Source: Bradyrhizobium diazoefficiens USDA 110
GTDB lineage: Bacteria > Pseudomonadota > Alphaproteobacteria > Rhizobiales > Xanthobacteraceae
Reading direction: 5' to 3'
Assembly (NCBI RefSeq): GCF_000011365.1
Contig: NC_004463.1
Coordinates: 7,364,001-7,428,000 of the forward strand
DNA: 64,000 nucleotides
Part shown: piece by piece, positions 53,120 to 61,123 of the stretch
Position numbering within the stretch: position 1 is the first letter of the stretch
Layout of the letters: every line of letters begins with the position of its first letter
The notes under the pieces: generated by a model
Database searches by the model: none
What the model was told of the DNA's origin: nothing
The model's input: the letters and a program-made list of their open reading frames with translations, nothing else
Position numbers and translations under genes: made by a program

Positions 53120-53592
53120 AACAGGGTCTCGATTTGCTGCCGCAATCCTTCGGGCCGCGCGGTCGGCGCGTAGCGCGCGATCACCCGGCCGGCACGGTCC
53201 ACCAGGAATTTGGTGAAATTCCATTTGATGGAGGCGCCGAGGAGCCCGGATTGCTGGCGTTTCAGATACTCATACAAGGGATGCGCGTTGGCGCCGTTGA
53301 CGTCGATCTTCTCGAACAGGGGAAAGGTGACGTCGTAATTGGTCGAGCAGAATTCCTGGATCTCGCTCGCCTGCCCCGGCTCCTGCGCGCCGAACTGGTT
53401 GCAGGGAAAGCCGAGCACCGCGAAGCCGCGCGGCGAGAGATCGCGGTAGAGATCCTCAAGGCCGCGATATTGCGGCGTGAAGCCGCATTTGCTCGCGGTG
53501 TTGACGATCAGGAGCACCTGCCCTTCGAACCGGCGCATGGGCACTTCCTCGCCGAGCAGCGAGTTGGCCTTGAAGTCGTAAATCGCCGACAT
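53116..53592 (-). CDS. Glutathione peroxidase
   Basis: The 158-aa protein has the thioredoxin-like GPx fold with all family landmarks: catalytic Cys36 in NTASKCGFTPQY, Gln in FPCNQFGAQEPG and Trp/Asn in KWNFTKFLVD. It uses Cys rather than selenocysteine and should reduce hydroperoxides with glutathione or thioredoxin in the cytoplasm. It starts 2 nt after the amidase stop and overlaps the next gene by 4 nt, so all three are one operon. Confidence 0.95.
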   Translation of the reverse strand: MSAIYDFKANSLLGEEVPMRRFEGQVLLIVNTASKCGFTPQYRGLEDLYRDLSPRGFAVLGFPCNQFGAQEPGQASEIQEFCSTNYDVTFPLFEKIDVNGANAHPLYEYLKRQQSGLLGASIKWNFTKFLVDRAGRVIARYAPTARPEGLRQQIETLL

Positions 53593-53594
53593 CG

Positions 53595-54995
53595 CTAACC
53601 CACGGGATCGATCGGCGACGGCGGCACGCCGCCCGCCTCGATCGCTTCGCCGGCAAGCAGGCACAGATCCTCGCGGTAGCGGCCGGACACGATATGCACG
53701 CCGACCGGCGCCTTGCCGACGAGGCCGGTGGAGACCACGAGGCCCGGCAGACCCATGAAGGGAATCGCGATCTGGGGCAGCTGCGCCTCCCAGACCCGCT
53801 TGAAGGATTCGTCGTCTTTGCGGTCGAGATGATCCGGGAACGGCAATTCGCCGGAGACCGGCGTCAGCAGCACCGCATATTTTTCGAAGAACAGCATCCA
53901 GTCGCGGGTCAGCGTGGCGCGGCGGGTCAATGCCTTCGCGTAATTCGCCTGGTCCATCGGCGTCACCCTGCTGCGGTTGCCGCGCAGGCACGCCAGCGCA
54001 CCGGGATCGCCTTCGCGCTCTGCCATCTCGAGCTGCGCCTCATAGCCGTCGCCGAGCCAAAGCTTGATCTGCCACTCGACCGCCTCGCGCATCGGCGGCG
54101 TGTTCTCGATCACGTCAACGGTCCACCCGGCACGCTCGAGGCGCTTGCCGGCATCGGTCACCGCCGCCTTCACCTCCGGCGTGGTCGCAAGGCCGTCCGG
54201 GTTGAGGCAGAGCGCGGCGCGCTTCGGCCGCGCGGGACCTTCCAGCGGCGCCGGCACATACCAGGGGTCGCGGATGTCGCGCGCCGACATGGCCGCGAGC
54301 GAAATCCTGATGTCGTTGACGGTGCGCGCCAGGGGTCCCGACACCGCCATGATCTGCGGGCCGATCGGGCGTTCCGGCAGCGCCGGATTGAAGGCGGGGA
54401 TGCGGCCCAGGGTCGGCCGCAGGCCATGCACGCCGCAGGCATAGGCGGGATAGCGGATCGAGCCGGCGATGTCGGTGCCATGGGCGATATGGCCGATGCC
54501 GGCCGCGACCGCCGAGCCGGCGCCGCCAGACGAGCCGCCCGGCGTCAGCGAGGCATCGCGGGGGTTCTTGGTGTCGCCGTGGACCAGGTTGGTGGTGAAC
54601 CAGCGATAGGAGAAGGCCGGGCAATTGGTGCGGCCGAGCAGGATGGCGCCCGCCTTCCGAAAGTTGGCGACCACCGGATTGTCCTCGCGCGCGATCAGGT
54701 CGCGCTGGAGTTTTAAGCCGTTGGTGGTGGCAAAGCCCTCCTGGTCGACATTGGCCTTGATGGTGACGGGCACGCCGGCCAGCACGCCGGGGTCCTCGCC
54801 CCGGCTAATTGCGGCATCGACGGCGTCAGCCTGCTTGAGCACGTCCTCCGGCCGGTGGTCGATCACGGCGTTGAGCTGGGGATTGACGGCGTCCAGACGG
54901 GCGAGGCCCGCCTTGGCCGCCTCCCTGGCGGACACCTTTTTGGTCTTGACGAGGGTGGCGAGGTCGGCAGCCGACAGGCGCCAGAGATCTTGCAT
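53595..54995 (-). CDS. Amidase-signature family hydrolase
   Basis: The 466-aa protein has the amidase signature: catalytic Lys in VTIKANVDQEG, the glycine/serine core TPGGSSGGAGSAVAAGIG and the nucleophile-bearing GTDIAGSIRYPA. These give the Ser-cisSer-Lys triad. It hydrolyses an amide (the family includes acylamidases and indoleacetamide hydrolases); substrate not predictable. The start at 54995 has a GGAG site and begins the conserved N-terminus; the longer in-frame extension runs through a palindromic repeat. First gene of the amidase/GPx/DUF3297 operon. Confidence 0.92.
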   Translation of the reverse strand: MQDLWRLSAADLATLVKTKKVSAREAAKAGLARLDAVNPQLNAVIDHRPEDVLKQADAVDAAISRGEDPGVLAGVPVTIKANVDQEGFATTNGLKLQRDLIAREDNPVVANFRKAGAILLGRTNCPAFSYRWFTTNLVHGDTKNPRDASLTPGGSSGGAGSAVAAGIGHIAHGTDIAGSIRYPAYACGVHGLRPTLGRIPAFNPALPERPIGPQIMAVSGPLARTVNDIRISLAAMSARDIRDPWYVPAPLEGPARPKRAALCLNPDGLATTPEVKAAVTDAGKRLERAGWTVDVIENTPPMREAVEWQIKLWLGDGYEAQLEMAEREGDPGALACLRGNRSRVTPMDQANYAKALTRRATLTRDWMLFFEKYAVLLTPVSGELPFPDHLDRKDDESFKRVWEAQLPQIAIPFMGLPGLVVSTGLVGKAPVGVHIVSGRYREDLCLLAGEAIEAGGVPPSPIDPVG

Positions 54996-55092
54996 GGCTT
55001 GCTCCGTGTAACCGGCGTCTTTTAGCGCCGGGAACGCGGTAAAGCCATGCGGATTTCGCAGGGGCGAAGGGCTCGGATTGCGGCATCTTTCG

Positions 55093-55206
55093 GCATTGCG
55101 AGCGCAGCGAAGCAATCCAGACTGTCTCCGCGGAACCGGTCTGGATTGCTTCGTCGCATCAGCGCAAAATTGCTTCGCAATTTTGTCGCGCGCTCCTCGC
55201 AATGAC
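55093..55206. repeat. Palindromic intergenic repeat (CATTGCGAGCGCAGCGAAGC type) with internal insertion
   Basis: The left arm at 55093-55122 matches the 47573-47602 arm almost base for base. The right arm begins at 55139 with GTCTGGATTGCTTCG but is split: a secondary CAAAATTGCTTCGCAATTTTG hairpin and GC-rich spacer are inserted before the outer end GCTCCTCGCAATGAC (55192-55206). A second family member with an expanded inner loop. Confidence 0.8.
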
Positions 55207-55228
55207 GTGGAGAGAGCGGCGGACCTCT

Positions 55229-55486
55229 CTAATGCCTCGTCGCGGACTGATCCGGCATGTCCAGCAGCGCTTCGGTGAACGGAAACTCCAGCACGACTTC
55301 GCCGTCGACATCGGTGACCTCGATCACCGCCTCCAGCAGCGCCGGCTGGGTCCCTTCCGATCTCAGGACCTCCAGGATCATCTGGCGGGCGACCTCCCAG
55401 GCGCGATCGGGATTCCGCAGATCCTCGCCCTCGGGATCCACGATCAATTCATCGCCGATGCGGGTGTTGAAGAAATATTTGGGCAT
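55229..55486 (-). CDS. DUF6894-type small protein
   Basis: The 85-aa protein begins MPKYFFNTRIGDELIVDPEG, the typical start of the small DUF6894 proteins abundant in Bradyrhizobium, and continues with an alpha-helix (AWEVARQMILEVLRSE) and a C-terminal strand region. Function unknown, cytoplasmic. I use the ATG at 55486; a GTG lies one codon upstream. It is divergent from pqqA, with a 265-bp spacer that must hold the pqq promoter. Confidence 0.82.
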   Translation of the reverse strand: MPKYFFNTRIGDELIVDPEGEDLRNPDRAWEVARQMILEVLRSEGTQPALLEAVIEVTDVDGEVVLEFPFTEALLDMPDQSATRH

Positions 55487-55751
55487 CACCGAGGTCCAGA
55501 TTGGGTCGCCTGTAGCCGATTGGAAGCCGTTCCATACTCACAACTGGTTTATCCCGACAGGGATCACGACCTATCGGTAATTTTTCTTATGTCATTCGCT
55601 CAACTTTACGGCCGCAATACGCTCTCTTTGCAGTGCAACAATTCCGCCAGCCTACTACTTAGGTCGGGAAAATTTCACTGGCGAACTTTTCCACCCGCAG
55701 TAATTTAACCCGTGGGCGGATGCGTCCGAATTCACGAAAATGGAGAGCCAA

Positions 55752-55832
55752 ATGGCCTGGAAAGCCCCGAAGATCGTCGAAGTGCCCTGCGGCATGGAAA
55801 TCAACATGTATGTGAGCGCCACCCGCAAGTAA
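55752..55832 (+). CDS. pqqA: Pyrroloquinoline quinone precursor peptide PqqA
   Basis: The 26-aa peptide (MAWKAPKIVEVPCGMEINMY then a short basic tail) has Glu16 and Tyr20 exactly at the positions that are cross-linked by PqqE and become the PQQ skeleton. A GGAGAG ribosome site lies 7 nt upstream. It is the substrate of the whole pathway. The gene is separated from pqqB by 148 nt that contain a hairpin, while all later pqq genes overlap or nearly touch. Confidence 0.96.
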   Translation: MAWKAPKIVEVPCGMEINMYVSATRK

Positions 55833-55896
55833 GCGGTTGGTGAGTTTGCGTTCTGCGCAGGTGGTTCTTTCGGTCGGGCACTCTCGGCTACGATGT

Positions 55897-55923
55897 CTTC
55901 CGGTCACGATGCATTTCCGGAAG
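55897..55923 (+). promoter_or_regulatory. Hairpin in the pqqA-pqqB spacer
   Basis: CTTCCGG (55897-55903) and CCGGAAG (55917-55923) form a perfect 7-bp stem with a 13-nt loop, 64 nt after the pqqA stop. pqqA is needed in excess over the enzymes, and a partial transcription or processing stop here would provide it. No T-run follows, so attenuation or RNase protection are both possible. Inference. Confidence 0.4.
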
Positions 55924-55980
55924 ATAGATTTCGTGTCGGCCTGAGATCCACCTCGCGACGTTGCCTCCAGGAGACGGATC

Positions 55981-56910
55981 ATGCTTCGCGTCGTCGTCCT
56001 GGGCGCCGGGGCCGGCGGCGGAGTGCCGCAATGGAATTGTGGCTGCGAAGGTTGCCGCACGGCCCGTGCCATCGGCGATGAGCTCTTGCGAACCCAGGCC
56101 TCGGTCGCCTTCAGCGGCGACGGTGAGCATTGGTTCCTGATCAACGCCTCCCCCGATCTGCGCCAGCAATTGAATGCCACGCCGCAACTGCACCCCAAGC
56201 CGGGCGCGCTGCGTCATACGCCGGTCGCGGGCGTGATCCTGACCAATGGCGAGGTCGATGCCGTGGCAGGCCTGCTGTCGATGCGCGAGGGCTCGCCCTT
56301 CACGGTCTATGCGCATGAGAAGGTGCTGGCGATCCTCAGCGCCAACAGCATCTTCAACGTGCTGAACGAGAAGAACGTGCGGCGCCAGCCGATCGCCATC
56401 AGCGAGCCGTTCGAGCCGCGGCTGGTTGACGGTGCGCGGTCTGGAATCGAGGTGTTGCCGTTCGCGGTCCCCGGCAAATCGGCCTGGTACCTGGAAGGCA
56501 AGGCGCATCCGGGCGGCGAGACCGGCGACGGCGATACGCTGGGGCTCAAGATCACCGACAAGACGACCGGCAAGTGCTTCTACTTCATCGCCGCCTGCGC
56601 CGAAGTGACCGACGCGCTCAAGGCCGAGATCGACGGCGCCGCGCTGGTGTTCTTCGACGGCACGGTCTGGCAGGACGACGAGATGATCAAAGCCGGGCTC
56701 GGCCACAAGACCGGCAAGAGCATGGGGCATGTCGCCATGTCCGGCGAGGACGGCGCGATCGCGCGGCTCGCCGACCTCGATATCGACAGGAAGCTGTTTC
56801 TGCATATCAATAACTCGAACCCGGCGCTGCTGCCCGCTTCACCCGAGCGGAAAGCGGCCGAGCAGGCGGGCTGGCAGATACCCGCGGATGGAACGGAGAT
56901 CGTGCTGTGA
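55981..56910 (+). CDS. pqqB: Pyrroloquinoline quinone biosynthesis protein PqqB
   Basis: The 309-aa protein is a metallo-beta-lactamase-fold oxidoreductase: MLRVVVLGAGAGGGVPQWNC (N-terminal PqqB signature), the CGCEGCRTAR Cys cluster and INASPDLRQQL metal region. It hydroxylates the processed Glu-Tyr intermediate before the final PqqC step. An AGGAG site precedes the ATG. Its last codons GTGA overlap the GTG start of pqqC by 4 nt. Confidence 0.96.
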   Translation: MLRVVVLGAGAGGGVPQWNCGCEGCRTARAIGDELLRTQASVAFSGDGEHWFLINASPDLRQQLNATPQLHPKPGALRHTPVAGVILTNGEVDAVAGLLSMREGSPFTVYAHEKVLAILSANSIFNVLNEKNVRRQPIAISEPFEPRLVDGARSGIEVLPFAVPGKSAWYLEGKAHPGGETGDGDTLGLKITDKTTGKCFYFIAACAEVTDALKAEIDGAALVFFDGTVWQDDEMIKAGLGHKTGKSMGHVAMSGEDGAIARLADLDIDRKLFLHINNSNPALLPASPERKAAEQAGWQIPADGTEIVL

Positions 56911-57686
56911 ATGCCGCATCACTGACTGGAATAACCGCGCTCTCGATCGGCAAGGACATCAAGCTCAACTCGGCCGAGGAGCTGGAAGCGGCGCTGCGCC
57001 ATATCGGCGCGACCCGCTATCACAGCCTGCATCCGTTCCATAAGCTGCTGCACGGCGGCAAGCTGAACAAGGGCCAGGTGCAGGCCTGGGCGCTGAACCG
57101 CTACTATTACCAGAGCACGATCCCGATCAAGGACGCGGTGGTGATCTCGCGCTTCCGCGACCGCGCCACGCGCCTGGAATGGCGCCACCGCATCGAGGAC
57201 CATGACGGCGATGTCGGCTCCGAAGGCGGCATCGAGCGCTGGCTGAAGCTGACCGAAGGCCTCGGCCTCGACACCGCCTATGTGGAATCCACCGAAGGCA
57301 TTCTCCCCGCTACGCGCTTCGCGGTCGAGGCCTATGTCCACTACTGCCGCGAGAAGAGCCCGCTGGAGGCGATCGCCTCCTCGCTCACGGAACTGTTCGC
57401 GCCAAGCATCCACGAAGAGCGCATCGCCGGCATGTTGCAGCATTATGATTTCGTCAATCCTGATATCATGAGCTACTTCAAGCGCCGCCTCACGCAGGCG
57501 CCGCGCGATGCCAATTTCGCGCTCGAATATGTCAGGACGCACGCGAGGACGCCGGAGGAGCGAGCCTCCGTGTGCAATGCGCTGATCTTCAAGACCAACG
57601 TGCTGTGGGTGCAGCTCGACGCGCTCCAGCACGCCTATGTCGAGGGCCACATTCCGCCGGGCGCGTTCGTGCCCAAAGAAAACTAA
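56907..57686 (+). CDS. pqqC: Pyrroloquinoline-quinone synthase PqqC
   Basis: The 259-aa all-helical protein is the cofactorless oxidase that closes the PQQ ring in the final eight-electron oxidation. Family segments are RYHSLHPFHKLLHGGKLNKG (quoted in part), QAWALNRYYYQSTIPIKDA and EDHDGD. It starts with GTG at 56907, sharing GTGA with the pqqB stop; the ATG at 56911 is out of frame. Next gene pqqD starts 25 nt downstream. Confidence 0.96.
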   Translation: MNAASLTGITALSIGKDIKLNSAEELEAALRHIGATRYHSLHPFHKLLHGGKLNKGQVQAWALNRYYYQSTIPIKDAVVISRFRDRATRLEWRHRIEDHDGDVGSEGGIERWLKLTEGLGLDTAYVESTEGILPATRFAVEAYVHYCREKSPLEAIASSLTELFAPSIHEERIAGMLQHYDFVNPDIMSYFKRRLTQAPRDANFALEYVRTHARTPEERASVCNALIFKTNVLWVQLDALQHAYVEGHIPPGAFVPKEN

Positions 57687-57711
57687 AAAGGCGAGCTGAA
57701 GAGGAACTGTC

Positions 57712-58023
57712 ATGGCCGGGCCGCGTCATATCAGCGTCAGCGAGGCGAGCCGCCCCGTGCTGCCGCGGCATGCCAAGCTGAAATACGACGAGACGCGCGA
57801 AGTGTGGGTGATCCTGGCGCCGGAACGCGTGCTGGCCCCGGACGAGATCGCGGTCGAGGTCCTGCAGCTCTGCAACGGCGAGCGCAGCGTCGGCGACGTT
57901 TCCGACCAGCTGGCGGCGAAATACGCCGCGCCGCGCGAGGCGATCCTCACCGACGTCATCGCCATGCTCCAGGATCTCGCCGACAAGGGCTTCCTCACCG
58001 AGGCCCGGGAGAAAACGTCATGA
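57712..58023 (+). CDS. pqqD: PQQ biosynthesis peptide chaperone PqqD
   Basis: The 103-aa protein is the RiPP recognition element that binds the PqqA leader and delivers it to PqqE. Conserved segments are RPVLPRHAKLKYDETREVWV (at most 20 residues shown) and LAPDEIAVEVLQLCNG. Its stop codon overlaps the pqqE start in ATGA. Confidence 0.95.
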   Translation: MAGPRHISVSEASRPVLPRHAKLKYDETREVWVILAPERVLAPDEIAVEVLQLCNGERSVGDVSDQLAAKYAAPREAILTDVIAMLQDLADKGFLTEAREKTS

Positions 58024-59219
58024 GCGATGTGCTCGGCAATCCCAAAATCCCGCCCGAGACAAGCGACAGTCTCGCGGTGCTGGAGAAGCAACGCTCGACG
58101 GCGGAGACGTTCGGCATTCCGCTCGCCGTGCTGCTCGAGATCACGCATCGCTGTCCGCTGCAATGTCCCTATTGCTCCAACCCGGTCGAGCTCGATCGCT
58201 CGGGCAAGGAACTGACGACCGACGAGTGGAAGAAGGTGTTGAGCGAGCTCGCCGAGATCGGCGTGCTCCAGGTGCATTTCTCAGGCGGCGAGCCGACGGC
58301 GCGGAAGGATCTCGTCGAGCTGGTCAAGCATGCCAGCGACGTCGGCCTCTACACCAACCTCATCACCTCGGCCGTGCTGCTGACGCGCGAGCGGCTGAGC
58401 GAACTGGCGGATGCCGGGCTCTGCCATGTGCAGATCAGCTTCCAGGGCGTCGAGGAGGGCCTTGCCGATCGCGTCGCCGGCTACCGGAACGCGCACCGCA
58501 AGAAGCTCGAAGTCGCGAAGTGGACGCGCGAGCTCGACCTGCCGCTCACCGTGAATGCGGTGATGCACCGGCAGAACCTGCACCAGCTCCCCGACATCAT
58601 CCAGATGTCGATCGATCTCGACGCCGACCGGCTGGAGGTCGCCAACGTGCAGTATTACGGCTGGGCGCTGAAGAACCGCGCCGCCTTGATGCCGACGGTG
58701 GCGCAGCTCGACGAATGCACCCGCCTCGTCGAGGAAGCGCGGGAACGGCTGAAGGGCCGGCTTTCGATCGACTACGTCGTGCCGGACTATTACGCGCTGC
58801 GGCCGAAGAAGTGCATGGGCGGCTGGGGCCGGCAGTTCTTCAACATCTCGCCGGCCGGCAAGGTGCTGCCCTGCCATGCCGCCGAGAGCATCACCGGGCT
58901 CGACTTCGAATCCGTGCGCTCCAACCACTCGATCGCCTGGATCTGGCAGAACTCCGAGGCCTTCAACCGCTATCGCGGCACCGGCTGGATGAAGGAGCCG
59001 TGCAAATCCTGCGAATTCCGCGAGATCGATTTCGGCGGCTGCCGCTGCCAGGCCTTCGCGCTGACGGGCGATGCCGCCAACACCGATCCGGCCTGTGCGC
59101 TGTCGCCGCTGCACGAGACCATCTTCAAGCAGGCCGAGCGCGAGGCCGAGGGCGAGACCAACCGCTTCCTCTACCGCAACTTCGCCGGCGGTACCCTGGA
59201 ACCCGAGAATGACGCCTGA
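58020..59219 (+). CDS. pqqE: PqqA peptide cyclase PqqE (radical SAM/SPASM)
   Basis: The 399-aa protein has the radical-SAM cluster motif Cys45-x3-Cys49-x2-Cys52 (HRCPLQCPYC). A C-terminal SPASM region holds auxiliary iron-sulfur clusters (KKCMGGWG, LPCHAA, PCKSCEFREIDFGGCRC, DPACALS). It forms the C-C bond between Glu16 and Tyr20 of PqqA. The 4-nt overlap with pqqD indicates coupled translation of chaperone and enzyme. The next gene starts 11 nt before its stop. Confidence 0.96.
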   Translation: MSDVLGNPKIPPETSDSLAVLEKQRSTAETFGIPLAVLLEITHRCPLQCPYCSNPVELDRSGKELTTDEWKKVLSELAEIGVLQVHFSGGEPTARKDLVELVKHASDVGLYTNLITSAVLLTRERLSELADAGLCHVQISFQGVEEGLADRVAGYRNAHRKKLEVAKWTRELDLPLTVNAVMHRQNLHQLPDIIQMSIDLDADRLEVANVQYYGWALKNRAALMPTVAQLDECTRLVEEARERLKGRLSIDYVVPDYYALRPKKCMGGWGRQFFNISPAGKVLPCHAAESITGLDFESVRSNHSIAWIWQNSEAFNRYRGTGWMKEPCKSCEFREIDFGGCRCQAFALTGDAANTDPACALSPLHETIFKQAEREAEGETNRFLYRNFAGGTLEPENDA

Positions 59220-60195
59220 CGCCGACGCGGCCAGCTCACTCAGGCGTGCCGATCCCTTTGCGCCGCTGACCTCCGACATGCTCGACGTCGGCGACGGCTT
59301 TGAGCTCTATGTCGAGAGCGTCGGCCGCGCCGGCGGAATCCCTGCGATCTACCTGCATGGCGGGCCCGGCAGCGGCTGCCAGCCCGATCATCGCCGGCTT
59401 TTTGATCCTGAGCGCCTCCATGCCGTGCTGTTCGACCAGCGCGGCTGCGGCCGCAGCCGGCCGAAGGGCTCGCGCGAGCACAACACCACGGCGCATCTGA
59501 TCGCGGACATGGAGAAGATCCGCGAGAAATTCGGCTTCGAACGCTGGATCGTGGTCGGCGGCTCCTGGGGCGCGACGCTGGCGCTGGCGTATGCGCAGGC
59601 GCATCCCGAGCGCGTCTCCGGCATCGCGCTGCGCGCGACCTTCCTGGGCACGCGGGCGGAAGTCGTCACCGGCTTCACCGTGCGCCTGCCGCATTTCTAT
59701 CCCGGGCTGCACGAGGATTTTCTCAGCGTGCTGCCGCCCGAGGAGCGGGACCGGCCGGTGGACGCCTATTGGCGCCGCATCCTCGATGCCGATCCGGCCG
59801 TGCATGGACCGGCGGCGCGGGCCTGGCACGATACCGAGCGCATCTTGTCCGAGCACAAGCCCGCACGGACGCGGCTCGACCTCGCCTCGCTGAACGTCTG
59901 GCGCACATTACCGGCGACGCCGTTCATGGAAGCGCACTACTTCGTCAACGACAGCTTCATGACCGCAAACCAGCTGCTGCAGAATGCAGGGAGGCTCGCC
60001 GGCATTCCCGGCACCCTCATCCAGGGCCGCTACGACCTGCTGTGCCCGCCCGAGACAGCGCATGCGCTCGCGAAAGTCTGGCCGGGTTCCGAGCTTCGCA
60101 TCGTGGAAGAAGCCGGGCATTCGCTCTATGATACCGGCGTGAGGGACGCGGTCATGAAGTCGATCGCGGACCTTGCCTCGAAGTCCGCGCGATGA
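59209..60195 (+). CDS. S33-family alpha/beta hydrolase (proline iminopeptidase-like) in the pqq operon
   Basis: The 328-aa protein has the proline iminopeptidase layout: oxyanion motif HGGPGSG (residues 50-56), nucleophile elbow GGSWG with Ser119, catalytic Asp in QGRYDLLCP and His in EEAGHSLYD. It could cleave an N-terminal residue from a short peptide. The gene starts inside pqqE (11-nt overlap), so it is translated with the PQQ enzymes. A pqqF/pqqG-type M16 protease is absent from the window, which makes a role in trimming the cross-linked PqqA product an attractive but unproven idea. Confidence 0.9.
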   Translation: MTPDADAASSLRRADPFAPLTSDMLDVGDGFELYVESVGRAGGIPAIYLHGGPGSGCQPDHRRLFDPERLHAVLFDQRGCGRSRPKGSREHNTTAHLIADMEKIREKFGFERWIVVGGSWGATLALAYAQAHPERVSGIALRATFLGTRAEVVTGFTVRLPHFYPGLHEDFLSVLPPEERDRPVDAYWRRILDADPAVHGPAARAWHDTERILSEHKPARTRLDLASLNVWRTLPATPFMEAHYFVNDSFMTANQLLQNAGRLAGIPGTLIQGRYDLLCPPETAHALAKVWPGSELRIVEEAGHSLYDTGVRDAVMKSIADLASKSAR

Positions 60196-60208
60196 GAGGA
60201 CAAGAAAA

Positions 60209-60886
60209 ATGCCGCTCGCCGGGAAAGGCATGCTGCTGACGTCGATGAATATCGACGCGGCCGATGAGGCCGATTTCAACCGCTGGTACGATCGCGAGCA
60301 TCTGGAAGAGCGTGTCGCGATCGAGGGATTCCTGGAAGCACGGCGCTATGTCGCCCACGCCGCCAATCCCAGATATCTCTGCCTCTATTCGACCGCGACG
60401 CTCGACGTGCTCGACAGCCCCGCCTACCGGGCGCGGCTCGCGAGCCCGACCGACTGGTCGCGGCAGACCATGGCGCGTTTCAAGGACATGCTGCGCGTCG
60501 TCGCGCGCGTCACCATCAGCAACGGCAGCGGACGCGGAGCTGCGCTCGGCGTGGTGCGGCTGCGGCCGACGCCCGGCAACGCCGCGCCATGGCGTGACGC
60601 GCTGCAAGAAAGGCTGGCGCCGGAAAAGCGCGACGGCATCATCTCGATGCATCTGCTCGAGAGCGAGCCGGAACTGTCGGGCGCAGCGCCCGGGATTCCG
60701 GCAGTGCGCAACGAAGGTGCACGCGACTGGTTCGTGCTGATCGACGGCACGCATGTCGGCGCGGTCTCGGCTGTCATTGCCGAACGCTTCACCGGCCCCG
60801 CCGCATCGCCCTTCCCGCTTCCCGTCTCCGTCGGCACCTACGCGCTGATGTGGGACCTCGCGAAGAGCGACATCGCGCACCGCTGA
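60209..60886 (+). CDS. DUF4286-like small protein
   Basis: The 225-aa protein begins MPLAGKGMLLTSMNIDAADE and has the NRWYDREHLEERVAIEGFLE pattern seen in DUF4286/EthD-type dimeric ferredoxin-like folds, here apparently duplicated (a second RWxxxLxER-like segment at APWRDALQERLAPEKR). Function unknown; such proteins often bind small aromatic metabolites. It starts 13 nt after the S33 hydrolase gene with a GAGAGGA site, so it is probably the last gene of the pqq transcript. Confidence 0.78.
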   Translation: MPLAGKGMLLTSMNIDAADEADFNRWYDREHLEERVAIEGFLEARRYVAHAANPRYLCLYSTATLDVLDSPAYRARLASPTDWSRQTMARFKDMLRVVARVTISNGSGRGAALGVVRLRPTPGNAAPWRDALQERLAPEKRDGIISMHLLESEPELSGAAPGIPAVRNEGARDWFVLIDGTHVGAVSAVIAERFTGPAASPFPLPVSVGTYALMWDLAKSDIAHR

Positions 60887-61123
60887 CGCGCCTCCATGCA
60901 CCGCAACATATTGCACCGCCGCATTGCTGCGCGCAGCCGTTAATGCTGTGCACGCGCAGCTCCCATGAAAGCGGGTGATCCCCCAAATTTGCCGTTGTAC
61001 TTCGGAAGAGTTCTAATAAGCTAACCCAATGACGTCATTCAGAAACCAGATCGACGCGCGTTAAGCGTTCGCCAAGCTCAGAAGAGGCCGCCGGGTCTTT
61101 GGGCCTGCGCGGACAGGGTAGGA

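Noticed and set aside
56911..56925. ATG start for pqqC at 56911
   Set aside because: It is out of frame and meets a stop after four codons; the GTG at 56907 continues into the full PqqC protein.
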